Shown here: one piece after another, positions 42,135 through 51,177 of the stretch
How the letters are laid out: each line of letters opens with the position of its first letter
Position numbering within the stretch: position 1 is the stretch's first letter
The notes under the pieces: generated by a model
The model's input: only the letters and a program-made list of their open reading frames with translations
Databases searched by the model: none
Told to the model about the DNA's origin: nothing
Translations under genes and position numbers: made by a program
Source: Haloarcula salina
GTDB taxonomy: Archaea; Halobacteriota; Halobacteria; Halobacteriales; Haloarculaceae
Direction of reading: 5' to 3'
DNA length: 64,000 nucleotides
Assembly: GCF_010119195.1 (NCBI RefSeq)
Contig: NZ_WRXL01000004.1
Coordinates: forward strand, 310,001-374,000

Positions 42135-42884
42135 ATGCGCGTCGAACCGCTGCCCGGCGTTCCGGCCGCGACGGTCGACACCGACGGCGAGCGCCTGCTG
42201 GCGGTCGCGGACTACCACGCCGGCATCGAGGCCGGCCTGCGCTACGAGGGCGTCGAACTCCAGTCGGCCGCCGAGGACCGCCGCGAGCGGCTGCTGGACG
42301 CGCTCGACCGTGCCCGCGCCGACCGGCTAGTGGTCGTCGGCGACCTCGGCCACGCCATCGGCGACCCTTTTCGGGCGGAGCGCGAGGAGCTGTCGGCACT
42401 CTTCGACGCTCTCGACGTGCCAGTGACAGTCGTGAAGGGGAACCACGACGGCGGCCTGGCGGACGTGGTGGCCGATCTCGCTCCCGACGTGACGGTGACG
42501 CCCGGGCACGGGGTTCGCATCGGCGACGTGGGCTTCGCCCACGGCCACACGTGGCCCGCGCCGGACGTGCTCGCCGCCGAGGTCGTCTGCGTTGGCCACG
42601 AGCACCCGGTCGTCAGACTGGAGGACAGCGTCGGGGGGTCGCGCAAGGAGCGGGCGTGGCTCCGCGGCTCGCTCGTCCCCGAGCCGTTCGCCGAACGGTT
42701 CGACGGCGATCTCGACGCGGACGCGGACCTCGTGGTCTTCCCGGCGTTCAACGACCGCTCGGGCGGGACGTGGGTCAACGTCGATGGACAGGACTTTCTC
42801 GCGCCGTTCCTGCCCGACGGGATGACTGGCTCGGAGGCGTTCCTGCTCGACGGGACGCGGTTGGGCGCGTACCGGCGGGTCTGA
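42135..42884 (+). CDS. rpe: Calcineurin-like metallophosphoesterase of the RPA operon
   Basis: 249 residues. Metal motifs in order: VADYHAG, VVGDLGH, VKGNHDGG, FAHGHTWP and CVGHEHPV. This is the archaeal YfcE/MJ0936-like group acting on phosphodiesters or nucleic-acid ends. It follows rpa and rpap on the same strand, as in Haloferax, where the equivalent gene is named rpe. A TATA-like CCCTTTTCTC about 28 nt upstream suggests it also has its own promoter. Confidence 0.93.
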   Translation: MRVEPLPGVPAATVDTDGERLLAVADYHAGIEAGLRYEGVELQSAAEDRRERLLDALDRARADRLVVVGDLGHAIGDPFRAEREELSALFDALDVPVTVVKGNHDGGLADVVADLAPDVTVTPGHGVRIGDVGFAHGHTWPAPDVLAAEVVCVGHEHPVVRLEDSVGGSRKERAWLRGSLVPEPFAERFDGDLDADADLVVFPAFNDRSGGTWVNVDGQDFLAPFLPDGMTGSEAFLLDGTRLGAYRRV

Positions 42885-42899
42885 GAGCGGTCTCGGCGA

Positions 42900-43745
42900 C
42901 TACTCGGCGAGCGCCGCCTCGAGTTCGTCGACCAGTTCCTCGTTCCCGAGGAACGTCGGCGTCCGGTCGTGGATTCCCTCGGGGTCTACGTCGAGCAGCG
43001 ACTGTTCGCCGTCGCTCGACGCGCCGCCGGCGGCCTCGACGAGGTAGGCCAGCGGCGCGGCCTCGAAGTGGATCCTGAGCTTGCCGCCCGGATACGTGGT
43101 CGTCGCCGGGTAGCCGAACAGGCCGCCGTATTCGAGCACCTGCGCCAGGTCGGCGACGGTCGCGCCGCCGTAGCGGAGCTTCAGGTCCCGCTCGAAGCGC
43201 TCGGCAGCGGCGTTGACCGCGTCGCTGCGCTCGCCCGTCTTGCCCGCGAGGCCGACCACAGTCGGCTCATCGGGGAGGCTGAACTGGCCCCAGCGCTCGC
43301 TGTGGCCATCCCGAAGCAGGTACTCCTGGACCACGTCGCGATCGGAGCGAGCGACGGTCAGCGTCGTGTACGGCCCGTACAGCACCATGATCGAGGCGAC
43401 CATCGACCGGCCGCTCGCGGGGAGCGGCGCGTCGTAGACCCCGATGATCGTCCCGACGGAGTTGTTCGACGCGAGGTTCGCGGAGCCGTCGAGCGGGTCG
43501 ATAGCGACGCTGTAGCCCTCGCCGCAGTCGACCACGTCGGCCCGTTCCTCGCTCGCGTACGCGCCGACCCCGTCGATGTGGGCGACCGCGTCGAAGAACA
43601 GGTCGTCGGCCCACACGTCGCCGCCGACCTGCGCCTCGCCGCTCGGGTTCTCGCCGGCGGAGCGGTCGGCATGGTTGGCGAGATTGCCGCTGACGTAGTG
43701 CGCCGTGTCCTTGACGGCCCGTTCGATCTCGTCGAGCGTGTTCAC
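42900..43745 (-). CDS. fbp: Fructose-1,6-bisphosphatase, class I
   Basis: 281 residues from GTG 43745; a GTG at 43790 would add 15, but the TATA-like CTTATG at about 43808-43813 predicts transcription starting near 43785. Metal and substrate residues are in [32 protein letters not shown] (as [10 protein letters not shown]), [13 protein letters not shown] and [18 protein letters not shown]. It removes the 1-phosphate from fructose-1,6-bisphosphate in gluconeogenesis. The start is uncertain; the rest is secure. Confidence 0.92.
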   Translation of the reverse strand: MNTLDEIERAVKDTAHYVSGNLANHADRSAGENPSGEAQVGGDVWADDLFFDAVAHIDGVGAYASEERADVVDCGEGYSVAIDPLDGSANLASNNSVGTIIGVYDAPLPASGRSMVASIMVLYGPYTTLTVARSDRDVVQEYLLRDGHSERWGQFSLPDEPTVVGLAGKTGERSDAVNAAAERFERDLKLRYGGATVADLAQVLEYGGLFGYPATTTYPGGKLRIHFEAAPLAYLVEAAGGASSDGEQSLLDVDPEGIHDRTPTFLGNEELVDELEAALAE

Positions 43746-43874
43746 CGGCGACCACCCGCCGGGGAACGAGCGTCGATTGTCATACGCCACACTCCTCGTG
43801 GGAGGGGCATAAGGCTGTACCCGCGCCCACCGCGGACAACGTGTTTAACCCGACGTAGCCGCTAGGGAGGGGCG

Positions 43875-46709
43875 ATGACTGACGGGGTCGCTCGCGGCGA
43901 GGACGCCTTCACGGCGCTCGGGCCGGCGGTGCGGAACGCGCTCTCCGAGCGGGGCTTCTCGACGCCGACCGAGCCACAGCGAAAGGCCATCCCGACGCTC
44001 TCGACCGGACGGGACGCCCTCGTGGTCGCGCCGACCGGCACCGGCAAGACCGAGACGGCGATGCTGCCCGTCTTCGACGCGCTGGCCGAGGCCGACGACC
44101 GGTTCGGCATCGGCGCGCTGTACATCACGCCGCTCCGGGCACTGAACCGCGACATGCGCCAGCGCCTCGACTGGTGGGGTGAGACCCTGGGCCTCGACGT
44201 GGACGTTCGCCACGGCGACACCACCGACTACCAGCGCCAGAAGCAGGCCGACGACCCGCCGGACGTGCTCGTGACGACGCCGGAGACGCTGCAGGCGATG
44301 CTCACCGGGTCGAAGCTCCGCCGGGCGCTCGAAGACGTGGACCACGTCGTCGTCGACGAGGTCCACGAACTCGCCGCGGCGAAGCGCGGCGCACAGCTGA
44401 CGGTCGGCCTCGAGCGACTCCGGGAACTGTCGGGGTCCTTCCAGCGCATCGGTCTCTCGGCGACCGTCGGCGACCCGAGGGAGGTCGCCCGCTTCCTCAC
44501 CGCCGGCCGCGACTGTGCCATCGTCGAGGTCGACATCGGCAGCCGCCTCGACATCGAGGTCGTTCGACCGCAGATCACCGACCGCGACGAGACGCTGTCG
44601 AGTACGCTCGTCACCGACGCGGGGACCGCGAGCCACGTCCGCTACATCGCCGATCTCATCGACGACCACGAGTCCGTTTTGCTGTTCGTCAACACGCGTC
44701 AGACCGCCGAGGCGCTCGGCTCGCGGTTCAAGGAGCTCGGAACGGACCTGGGCGTCCACCACGGCTCGCTGTCGAAGGAGGCCCGCATCGACGTGGAGGA
44801 CCGCTTCAAGGCCGGCGACCTCGACGCCCTGCTGTGTACGTCCTCGATGGAACTGGGCATCGACGTGGGCCACGTCGACCACGTCGTCCAGTACGGCAGT
44901 CCGCGGCAGGTCTCGCGGCTCGTCCAGCGGGTCGGCCGCGCCGGCCACCGCCGCGACCAGGTCTCTTCGGGCACGGTCGTCACCACCGACGCCGACGACA
45001 CGCCGGAGGCGCTGGCCATCGCCAGACAGGCCCGAAACGGCGACGTGGAGCCCGCGGAGATCCACGACGGGAGCCTCGACACCGTCGCCAACCAGATCGC
45101 CGGCCTGGTGATGGACACCGGCGAGATTCGCGCGATGCGGGCCTACGAGATCCTGACGCGGGCCTATCCGTTCCGCGACATCGCCGAGGCGGAGTTCAAA
45201 GGAGTCGTCGAGGAACTGGCGGCCAACAACGTCGTCTGGCTGGACGAGGAGCGAGACACCCTGGAGAAGCGCCGCGGCACGTGGCAGTACTTCTATCAGA
45301 ACCTCTCGATGATCCCCGACGAGGCGACCTACGACGTGGAGGACGTGGCCTCCGGCCAGCAGGTCGGGACGCTGGACGAGCAGTTCGTCGTCAACTTCGC
45401 GACCCCCGGCGAGGTGTTCGTCCAGCGCGGCGAGATGTGGCGCATCACTACCATCGACGAGGAGGAAGAGGTCGTGACCGTCTCGCCCATCGAGGACCCC
45501 GCCGGCGAAGTCCCGTCGTGGGTCGGTCAGGAGATTCCGGTCCCGCGGGCGGTCGCGGCGGAGGTCGGCGAACTGCGGCGCGTCGCGGGCCAGCAGTTAC
45601 GGGCCGGCGCGGACGTGGGCGCGGTCGCCCGCGACGTGGCGACCCGCTACGACGCTGGCCGGACCACCGTCGCCGACGGGCTCTCGCAGGTGGAGAAGCA
45701 CGAGGGGCCGATCCCCGACGACGCGACCGTCGTCGTCGAGTTCCACGGGCGCGAGGTGATCGTCAACGCCTGTTTCGGTCACAAGATCAACGAGACGCTC
45801 GGCCGGGTGCTGTCGGCGCTGCTCGGCCAGCGCGCGGGGTCGTCAGTGGCGATGGACGTCGATCCCTACCGAATCACGCTCGAAGTCCCGCGGCGGATCA
45901 CCGCCGGCGACGTGATCGAGGTCGTCGAGGAGACCGACCCCGATCACCTGCCCGCGCTGGTCGAACTGAGCCTCAAGAACGCCGACGCGCTGAAGTTCAA
46001 GCTCGCGCAGGTCGCCACGAAGTTCGGATCGCTCAAGCGCTGGCGCGGCCGCGGATCGACCGACTTCGGCCGCGACCGCCTGCTGGCCGCGCTGGAGGAC
46101 ACGCCGATGTACGACGAGGCGCTCCGGGAGGTCCGCCACGAGGACCTCGCCATCGGGGAGACGGCCGACCTGCTCCGGGATATCCAGACCGGCGACGTGG
46201 CCCTCGAGACCGTCGGCGAGCACACGGCCATCGGGACCGGCGGCAGTTCGTCGGGCCGGGAACTGCTGTCGCCGGAGAACGCCGACGCCAGCGTCATCCA
46301 GACCGTGCGCGAGCGCATCCAGAGCGACCGCGTCATCCTCCTGTGCCTGCACTGCAAGGACTGGGACCGGAAACAGCAGGTCGAGCGCGTCCGCGACCAG
46401 CCGTCGTGTCCGCAGTGCGGGTCGACGCGCGTGGCCGCGCTGAACCCCTGGGCGGAGGAGGTCGTCTCGGCGGTCCGGGCCGACGAGAAGGACGCGGAGC
46501 AAGAGAAGATGACCGAGCGGGCCTACCGCTCGGGCTCGCTCGTCCAGAGCCACGGGAAGCGGGCCGTGGTCGCGCTCGCCGCCCGCGGCGTCGGCCCGCA
46601 CAACGCCGCCCGGATCATCAACCGCCTGCGGGAGGACGAAGACGAGTTCTACCGCGACATCCTCCGGCAGGAACGGGAGTACGCGCGGACGCAGTCTTTC
46701 TGGGAGTGA
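43875..46709 (+). CDS. lhr2: Lhr-family DNA/RNA helicase with C-terminal zinc site
   Basis: 944 residues. RecA1 has VVAPTGTGKTETAM (motif I), TPLRALNRDM, TTPETLQAML, VVVDEVHEL (motif II, DEVH) and LSATVGDP. RecA2 has LLFVNTRQTAEALG, TSSMELGIDVGHVDHVVQ and RVGRAGHR. The winged-helix/Lhr core covers about 400-700. The C-terminal CLHCKDWDRKQQVERV...CPQCG gives a four-cysteine zinc site. Lhr helicases unwind DNA:RNA and DNA forks in repair. A TATA-like TTTAACC lies about 28 nt before the ATG. It stands alone. Confidence 0.94.
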   Translation: MTDGVARGEDAFTALGPAVRNALSERGFSTPTEPQRKAIPTLSTGRDALVVAPTGTGKTETAMLPVFDALAEADDRFGIGALYITPLRALNRDMRQRLDWWGETLGLDVDVRHGDTTDYQRQKQADDPPDVLVTTPETLQAMLTGSKLRRALEDVDHVVVDEVHELAAAKRGAQLTVGLERLRELSGSFQRIGLSATVGDPREVARFLTAGRDCAIVEVDIGSRLDIEVVRPQITDRDETLSSTLVTDAGTASHVRYIADLIDDHESVLLFVNTRQTAEALGSRFKELGTDLGVHHGSLSKEARIDVEDRFKAGDLDALLCTSSMELGIDVGHVDHVVQYGSPRQVSRLVQRVGRAGHRRDQVSSGTVVTTDADDTPEALAIARQARNGDVEPAEIHDGSLDTVANQIAGLVMDTGEIRAMRAYEILTRAYPFRDIAEAEFKGVVEELAANNVVWLDEERDTLEKRRGTWQYFYQNLSMIPDEATYDVEDVASGQQVGTLDEQFVVNFATPGEVFVQRGEMWRITTIDEEEEVVTVSPIEDPAGEVPSWVGQEIPVPRAVAAEVGELRRVAGQQLRAGADVGAVARDVATRYDAGRTTVADGLSQVEKHEGPIPDDATVVVEFHGREVIVNACFGHKINETLGRVLSALLGQRAGSSVAMDVDPYRITLEVPRRITAGDVIEVVEETDPDHLPALVELSLKNADALKFKLAQVATKFGSLKRWRGRGSTDFGRDRLLAALEDTPMYDEALREVRHEDLAIGETADLLRDIQTGDVALETVGEHTAIGTGGSSSGRELLSPENADASVIQTVRERIQSDRVILLCLHCKDWDRKQQVERVRDQPSCPQCGSTRVAALNPWAEEVVSAVRADEKDAEQEKMTERAYRSGSLVQSHGKRAVVALAARGVGPHNAARIINRLREDEDEFYRDILRQEREYARTQSFWE

Positions 46710-46734
46710 GCGCGGGACCCTGCGGATGTGGCCC

Positions 46735-47472
46735 CTAGCTCAGATCGCGGACAGCGCTCGCGAGTCGCGGCCGGACAGCTTCGGCGTCTGCGTCCTCGAC
46801 CGTGAGCTTCGTGTGGCGCTCGTCCGTGTCGGTCACCTCGGCGAGCAGGCCGCCCCGGCGGTCGACCTCGACGTAGACGGTCAGCCGGTCGTCGTCGAAC
46901 ACGGGAACGACCTCGACCTCGTCCACGTCGCCGGCGAACTCGCCGCCCTGTGGCCGGAACTCGAACTCCTGGACGAAGCTCGCCGACGTGCCAAAGAGGC
47001 TCCCGCGCGTGGCCTGACACGACGACGAGCGGAGCGTGAAGCCGAGGTCGGACAGCGCGTCGAAGACGGCCTGCGTCCGGGGCGTCGGTTCGACCTCGAC
47101 GTGGTCCTCGTCCTCGGGGTCGACGGCCATCGAGATGTCGAGTCCGGTCTCGATCTCGACGGCCGTCGAGCGCGTCGTCACCGGCGTCCGACGGGGAACG
47201 TCGATGGTCGTTTCGAATCTGCGCTGTCCGTCGGCCTCGATGGTGAACGGCTCCGTCAGTTGCCACTGCTCGACGATAGCGTCTTTGAAGCCCTCGTCGG
47301 TCTTGTACTCCGTCTCGATGGCGAAGTAGACGGCGTCGATGTCCTGGTCGGTCGAACCGCCCTCGACACGGACCTCGGCGTCGACGGACTCGCCGGCGCG
47401 GACTGTGCTGGAGGGCAGGACGGTATCGACCGTCGCGGAGCCGATACCGATGCGAGAGAGGACGTCTTTCAT
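46735..47472 (-). CDS. Spo0M-like arrestin-fold protein
   Basis: 245 residues from ATG 47472 (GTG 47478 is possible). It begins KDVLSRIGIGSATVDTVLPSS; short core GIGSATVDTVL. It continues with AGESVDAEVRVEGGSTDQDIDAVYF and ETTIDVPRRTPVT in the pattern of the Spo0M arrestin-like beta sandwich. No membrane segment. In Bacillus Spo0M affects sporulation and cytoskeleton; in archaea its role is unknown. A TATA-like AGTTTTTACG lies about 28 nt upstream, and the divergent gene encodes a zinc-ribbon membrane protein. Confidence 0.88.
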   Translation of the reverse strand: MKDVLSRIGIGSATVDTVLPSSTVRAGESVDAEVRVEGGSTDQDIDAVYFAIETEYKTDEGFKDAIVEQWQLTEPFTIEADGQRRFETTIDVPRRTPVTTRSTAVEIETGLDISMAVDPEDEDHVEVEPTPRTQAVFDALSDLGFTLRSSSCQATRGSLFGTSASFVQEFEFRPQGGEFAGDVDEVEVVPVFDDDRLTVYVEVDRRGGLLAEVTDTDERHTKLTVEDADAEAVRPRLASAVRDLS

Positions 47473-47585
47473 GTCCACCGGGTGATGGGAACGCCATCGC
47501 GTAAAAACTTCGTGGTGGGCTGCGAGTGAGTGACGGCCCCGCCGACGGCGGGCAACTCAAGCCGCTGGGCGGCGAACGGGGGGCA

Positions 47586-48194
47586 ATGGCAGACTGGCGC
47601 GAGGCGTCGGACCCGACCTGTCCGGCCTGTGGAGAGGCGCTTGCGGCGACGGCGCTGCGCTGTCCCCACTGCGAGGAGTCGCTGCTCACCGAGGAGCAGG
47701 TCGAACTGCTGGACGAGCGGGCGGCGGAGGCGATTCCGGAGGTGAATCGCAGCGCACCCAGGTGGGCCGTCGCGCTCGCGGGCCTGTCGCTCGGAATCGC
47801 CGTCGCGCCGCTCGTCCTGTACGCCGTCGTCATCCTCGTCGGCGACCTCTCGCTGCCCGTCGCCGCGGCGGTCCTGCTCGCCGGGTGGCTCGGGCCTGCG
47901 GGGTACCTCTCGCGGCTTCGAAACCCCAGCGAGGCGCTCGCACGCGGGCTCTACCTCGTCGTCGCAGGCGTGGCCGCCGTCGTCCTCGCGGTCGGGTACG
48001 AGGTCCTGCTCGCCGACGGGCCGTCGGTCGTCTCCGAGGAGACGGCGCTCGTGTCGCTCTTGCTCGCCGTCCCGGCCGCGCTCGGTGCGCTCGTCGCGCG
48101 TCGCGCAGCGCGGCGGGCCGCCCGGCAGGCCCGCGGCGATCCGGGCCCGATACACGAGCGGTTCGGGCTGGACGACGACGGGCCGAACAACTGA
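47586..48194 (+). CDS. Membrane protein with N-terminal zinc ribbon
   Basis: 202 residues from ATG 47586. CPACGEALAATALRCPHCEESL (two CxxC, residues about 12-32; parts CPACGEAL and RCPHCEESL) forms a double-cysteine zinc ribbon. It is followed by four predicted helices (about 60-85, 88-108, 115-137 and 145-165) and a basic ARRAARRAARQARG tail. The ribbon-plus-membrane layout suggests a regulatory or assembly role, not enzymatic. It precedes the MutS-like gene by 35 nt and may be cotranscribed. Confidence 0.75.
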   Translation: MADWREASDPTCPACGEALAATALRCPHCEESLLTEEQVELLDERAAEAIPEVNRSAPRWAVALAGLSLGIAVAPLVLYAVVILVGDLSLPVAAAVLLAGWLGPAGYLSRLRNPSEALARGLYLVVAGVAAVVLAVGYEVLLADGPSVVSEETALVSLLLAVPAALGALVARRAARRAARQARGDPGPIHERFGLDDDGPNN

Positions 48195-48229
48195 AAACGC
48201 CTAAGCGGGGCCCCGCCATCCACACGCCC

Positions 48230-49987
48230 ATGCGACTGGAGGAGTACTGGGGTATCGGCCCGAAGACATCCGAACTGCTCACCGAGGAGCTGGGCGTCGA
48301 GCGGGCCATCGAGGCCATCGAGTCGGCGGACACGCGCGCGCTGACCGGGGCGGGGCTCTCTCGGGGCCGGGCGACGCGCATCCTCCGACGGGCGACGGGG
48401 GCCGAGTCGATGGATTTGCTCGCCACCCGCGACACCCGCGACGTGTACAAGGAGCTACTGGACCTCGCCGAGGAGTACGCCGTCACGGCGGACGCGGCCG
48501 ACAAGATCCGTGTGCTGACGCCGCTTCCCACGCGGGAGGCGATGGACGAGCGACTCGACGACGTGCTCGCGGCCCGCGACACGTGGGCCGACCTGTCGGA
48601 CGCGGACCAGCGCGCGGTGCTCGACGCCTTCGACGGCTACGACGCGAGCGGGGGCGAACTGGCCGCGGTGAAGGCGGCGCTGGCGCTCCAAGAGACCGGC
48701 GTCGAAGGGGGCGTGTTCGAGTCGGTGGCGTCGCTGGACGGCGATGCGCTTTCGGCCGCCAGGGCGGCGCTGGCCGGGCTGGCCGGCGACGGCGACTCGG
48801 TCGGCGAGGGAGCCGACGAGGAACTGGACCGCCTCCGCGACCAACTGGGCCAGGTCGAGGACCTCGCCGCCGCATCGATGTCGGTCGTCGAGGCCGTCCA
48901 GGAGGGGGCGCGCCGACCTGCAGAGTTCCAGGACGCGCTCGTCCGTCACGTCACCGACGAGACGGGTATCGACGCCGCGCGGGTCCGGGACGCGATGCCC
49001 CGGGAGGCGACTGACGCGCGGGACTTCGTCGACGCCGCCCTCCGGGACCTCCGAAGCTCGCTTCGGACGGACGCCCAGGAGCGCGAGCAGGCCGTCGCCG
49101 ACCGCCTCGAAGACGACCTCGCGGACGCGCGCGACGACATCGACGCGGCCGTCGCGGCGGTCGACGCCCTGGCGCTCTCGGTGTCGCTTGCCCGCTTCGC
49201 CATCGCGTTCGACCTGACGCGGCCGACGTTCGTCGAGGGCAGAAAGACCATCGCGGTCAAGCGGGCGCGGAACCTCGCGCTCTCGGACGTGGACAGCGTC
49301 CAGCCGGTCACCTACGCCGTCGGCGACCACTCGCTCGACCTCGACCGAGCGAACCGACCGCCCAGCGGCGACCGGGTGGCCGTGCTCACCGGCGCGAACT
49401 CCGGCGGGAAGACGACCCTGCTCGAGACGCTGTGTCAGGTCCAGTTGCTCGCGCAGATGGGACTGCCAGTGCCCGCCGAAGCAGCGGAGGTCGGGCTCGT
49501 CGACACGGTCGTGTTTCACCGCCGCCACGCCTCGTTCAACGCCGGCGTCCTCGAATCGACGCTCCGGTCGGTCGTCCCACCGCTGACCGAGAGCGACCGG
49601 ACGCTGATGCTCGTCGACGAGTTCGAGGCCATCACCGAGCCCGGCTCCGCCGCCGACCTGCTGCACGGACTCGTGACGCTGACCGTCGACCGCGACGCGC
49701 TGGGCGTGTTCGTCACCCACCTCGCGGACGACCTCGAACCGCTGCCCGAGGAGGCGCGGACCGACGGCATCTTCGCGGAAGGGCTGAGTCAGGACCTCGA
49801 CCTCCAGGTGGACTACCAGCCCCGCTTCGGAACGGTGGGCAAGTCGACGCCGGAGTTCATCGTCTCCCGGCTGGTCGCCAACGCAGCCGACCCCGTCGAG
49901 CGAAACGGCTTCGAGACGCTCGCGACCGCCGTCGGCGAGCAGGCGGTCCAGCGGACGCTGTCGGACGCGATGTGGACGGACGAATAG
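48230..49987 (+). CDS. MutS-like ATPase with N-terminal helix-hairpin-helix
   Basis: 585 residues from ATG 48230. The N-terminal EEYWGIGPKTSELLTEELGVE (in part YWGIGPKTSELL) is a helix-hairpin-helix DNA-binding unit. Helical core and clamp-like coiled segments (about 200-340) contain long acidic helices. The C-terminal ATPase has GANSGGKTTLLETL (Walker A), TLMLVDEFEAITEPGSA (Walker B) and FVTHLADDL. The mismatch-recognition domain I of MutS1 is absent and there is no Smr domain at the C-terminus, so this is not canonical MutS or MutS2. Its role is probably recombination or junction DNA handling. Confidence 0.85.
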   Translation: MRLEEYWGIGPKTSELLTEELGVERAIEAIESADTRALTGAGLSRGRATRILRRATGAESMDLLATRDTRDVYKELLDLAEEYAVTADAADKIRVLTPLPTREAMDERLDDVLAARDTWADLSDADQRAVLDAFDGYDASGGELAAVKAALALQETGVEGGVFESVASLDGDALSAARAALAGLAGDGDSVGEGADEELDRLRDQLGQVEDLAAASMSVVEAVQEGARRPAEFQDALVRHVTDETGIDAARVRDAMPREATDARDFVDAALRDLRSSLRTDAQEREQAVADRLEDDLADARDDIDAAVAAVDALALSVSLARFAIAFDLTRPTFVEGRKTIAVKRARNLALSDVDSVQPVTYAVGDHSLDLDRANRPPSGDRVAVLTGANSGGKTTLLETLCQVQLLAQMGLPVPAEAAEVGLVDTVVFHRRHASFNAGVLESTLRSVVPPLTESDRTLMLVDEFEAITEPGSAADLLHGLVTLTVDRDALGVFVTHLADDLEPLPEEARTDGIFAEGLSQDLDLQVDYQPRFGTVGKSTPEFIVSRLVANAADPVERNGFETLATAVGEQAVQRTLSDAMWTDE

Positions 49988-50095
49988 GGTCGCGCTGTTA
50001 CAGCCGTCTGGTGCGGCGAGACTGTGTTCGATTGTTCGAGTCGCGTCGCCGTCGGTCGATGACGGCGGCGAGATAGACGTGTTCCATCATGATCG

Positions 50096-50160
50096 TCGTC
50101 CCGACGGGAGTCGAACCCGCGCCGGGCGAGGCCCGGAGCCGCCTGCGGCTAACCGGGACG
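50096..50160 (-). ncRNA. Small tRNA-like fold
   Basis: On the minus strand 65 nt fold as a reduced cloverleaf. The 7-bp acceptor CGTCCCG/CGGGACG (5' end at 50160, 3' arm at 50097-50103) is perfect and followed by A at 50096. The T arm GCGGG-TTCGACT-CCCGT (50104-50120) keeps the conserved loop. Between them are two hairpins, AGCCG-CAGG-CGGCT and CCGGG-CCTCG-CCCGG, in place of D and anticodon arms. No normal anticodon is present. It lies 45 nt behind the stop of the minus-strand gene 50205-50516, so it could be the 3' end of that mRNA. It could be a decayed tRNA or chance. Confidence 0.35.
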
Positions 50161-50204
50161 GCGGGGCGGGACAGCGCGACAGCGGGAGAACGCGACCGGT
50201 TCGG

Positions 50205-50516
50205 TCACGCCTCGCGGTCGACCTCGACCCGGTTGACCGCCATGACGCCGAAGCCCTGCTGGAGGAGCGCGGTGCTCGCGTCGACCCGGTCGGACTCGTC
50301 GGAGATGCGGAGCGACAGTGACACGTCGGCGTCGACGCGGATGTCGGTCCCCGTCGGGCGGACGCTCGTCACCCGGTCGACGGTCACCGAATCGACGCCG
50401 TCGACGGCCGCGAGGACCTCGGCGACGCCCGCCTCGAGGGTCTCGGACCCGCCACGCGGGACGCGCAGTGATACGTCGGCCGATACCTCGGTCGGGGGAG
50501 TCGCCTGGAGCGACAT
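50205..50516 (-). CDS. Conserved-looking hypothetical protein
   Basis: 103 residues from ATG 50516; the open frame continues upstream to 50879 but that part is Pro/Arg/Ser-rich and looks non-coding. The protein has VSADVSLRVPRGG, LEAGVAEVLAAVDGVDSVTV, a possible beta-alpha-beta unit, and DIRVDADVSLSLRI, reminiscent of small ferredoxin-like or ACT-like folds. No family recognised. A possible tRNA-like fold lies 45 nt downstream of its stop on the same strand. Confidence 0.65.
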   Translation of the reverse strand: MSLQATPPTEVSADVSLRVPRGGSETLEAGVAEVLAAVDGVDSVTVDRVTSVRPTGTDIRVDADVSLSLRISDESDRVDASTALLQQGFGVMAVNRVEVDREA

Positions 50517-51177
50517 AACGCCGACGGCCGGGGTCGAACCGGGCCCGGTGGACGGACCGGCGTCCGTCGGGGAGGGCACTCGCCGAACGAGTCGCGTCGG
50601 TGGGGGGCTGCGCGTCGGTGGATGGAAACCGTGCGTCGGTGACGGGAGGGGCGTGCTTCCGGCCCGGAATTGGGCCGGCGCTGGATTCCACAGGGAACCC
50701 TTCGCTGGGCGACGATACGACGGGGGAACGACGCTCGGAGCGACAGCGTCACGCCGAGAGTGAACTGAGCGTGACGACGTGTCGGGGTCGGCCTCGGAGA
50801 GACTGGCCGACCGCTCGGGAGCGACGAGAGACGACGCGCCGGCGCAGTGCGGCGTCCGTGAGTGGGACGCCGGTCCCACGGCGGCGAAACGGCCTACCGT
50901 GCGGGAAGCGGCGGGGCCGTTCGACGGGCGTCCACGACCGCGTCCCGGCCCGGAAGAAGGGGCGTCGCACCGAGCGCACCTGCATTGGCGCGCTCGATGG
51001 CCGACCGCCCGCTGTAGAGCCAGCGGGCGAACGAGGTCGGCGCGGGTACGGGAATCGTATCGGTCATGGAGTCACACGTCGGCGTATTCGACGTATCTGA
51101 ACCCTGAACCGGTGATATGATAAATCTGTTTCAGACGTGGTACCACACGCCAATGTCCGGACGGTCGTCGGTGGCGC
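50517..51177. other. Sparsely coding patch with short repeats
   Basis: Apart from one candidate small ORF (50894-51067) I see no supported gene. The decamer GCGTCGGTGG occurs at 50594 and 50612, and the related GCGTCGGTGA at 50633. The segment around 51105-51130 is AT-rich, with TGATATGATAAATCTG, and could hold minus-strand promoters. Confidence 0.45.
50894..51067 (-). CDS. Candidate small ORF or gene fragment
   Basis: 57 residues from ATG 51067 to a TAG at 50894-50896. The start TDTIPVPAPTSFARWLYSG and the later LPGRDAVVDARRTAP look protein-like, and codon third positions are mostly G or C. A TATA-like element lies about 50 nt upstream. No family is recognised and it may be the 5' remnant of a longer gene. 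Confidence 0.3.
   Translation of the reverse strand: MTDTIPVPAPTSFARWLYSGRSAIERANAGALGATPLLPGRDAVVDARRTAPPLPAR

Noticed and set aside
43746-43790. GTG at 43790 as start of fructose-bisphosphatase
   Set aside because: The TATA-like box predicts transcription beginning near 43785, downstream of this codon; the added 15 residues do not resemble the family. Not excluded.
50521-50580. A third tRNA-like arrangement: TTCGACC loop with CCGACGG/CCGTCGG arms
   Set aside because: The T stem pairs over only four bases, no D or anticodon arms form, and it overlaps the ribosome-binding region of the gene starting at 50516. GGTTCGACCC strings are frequent in this DNA, so it is probably chance.
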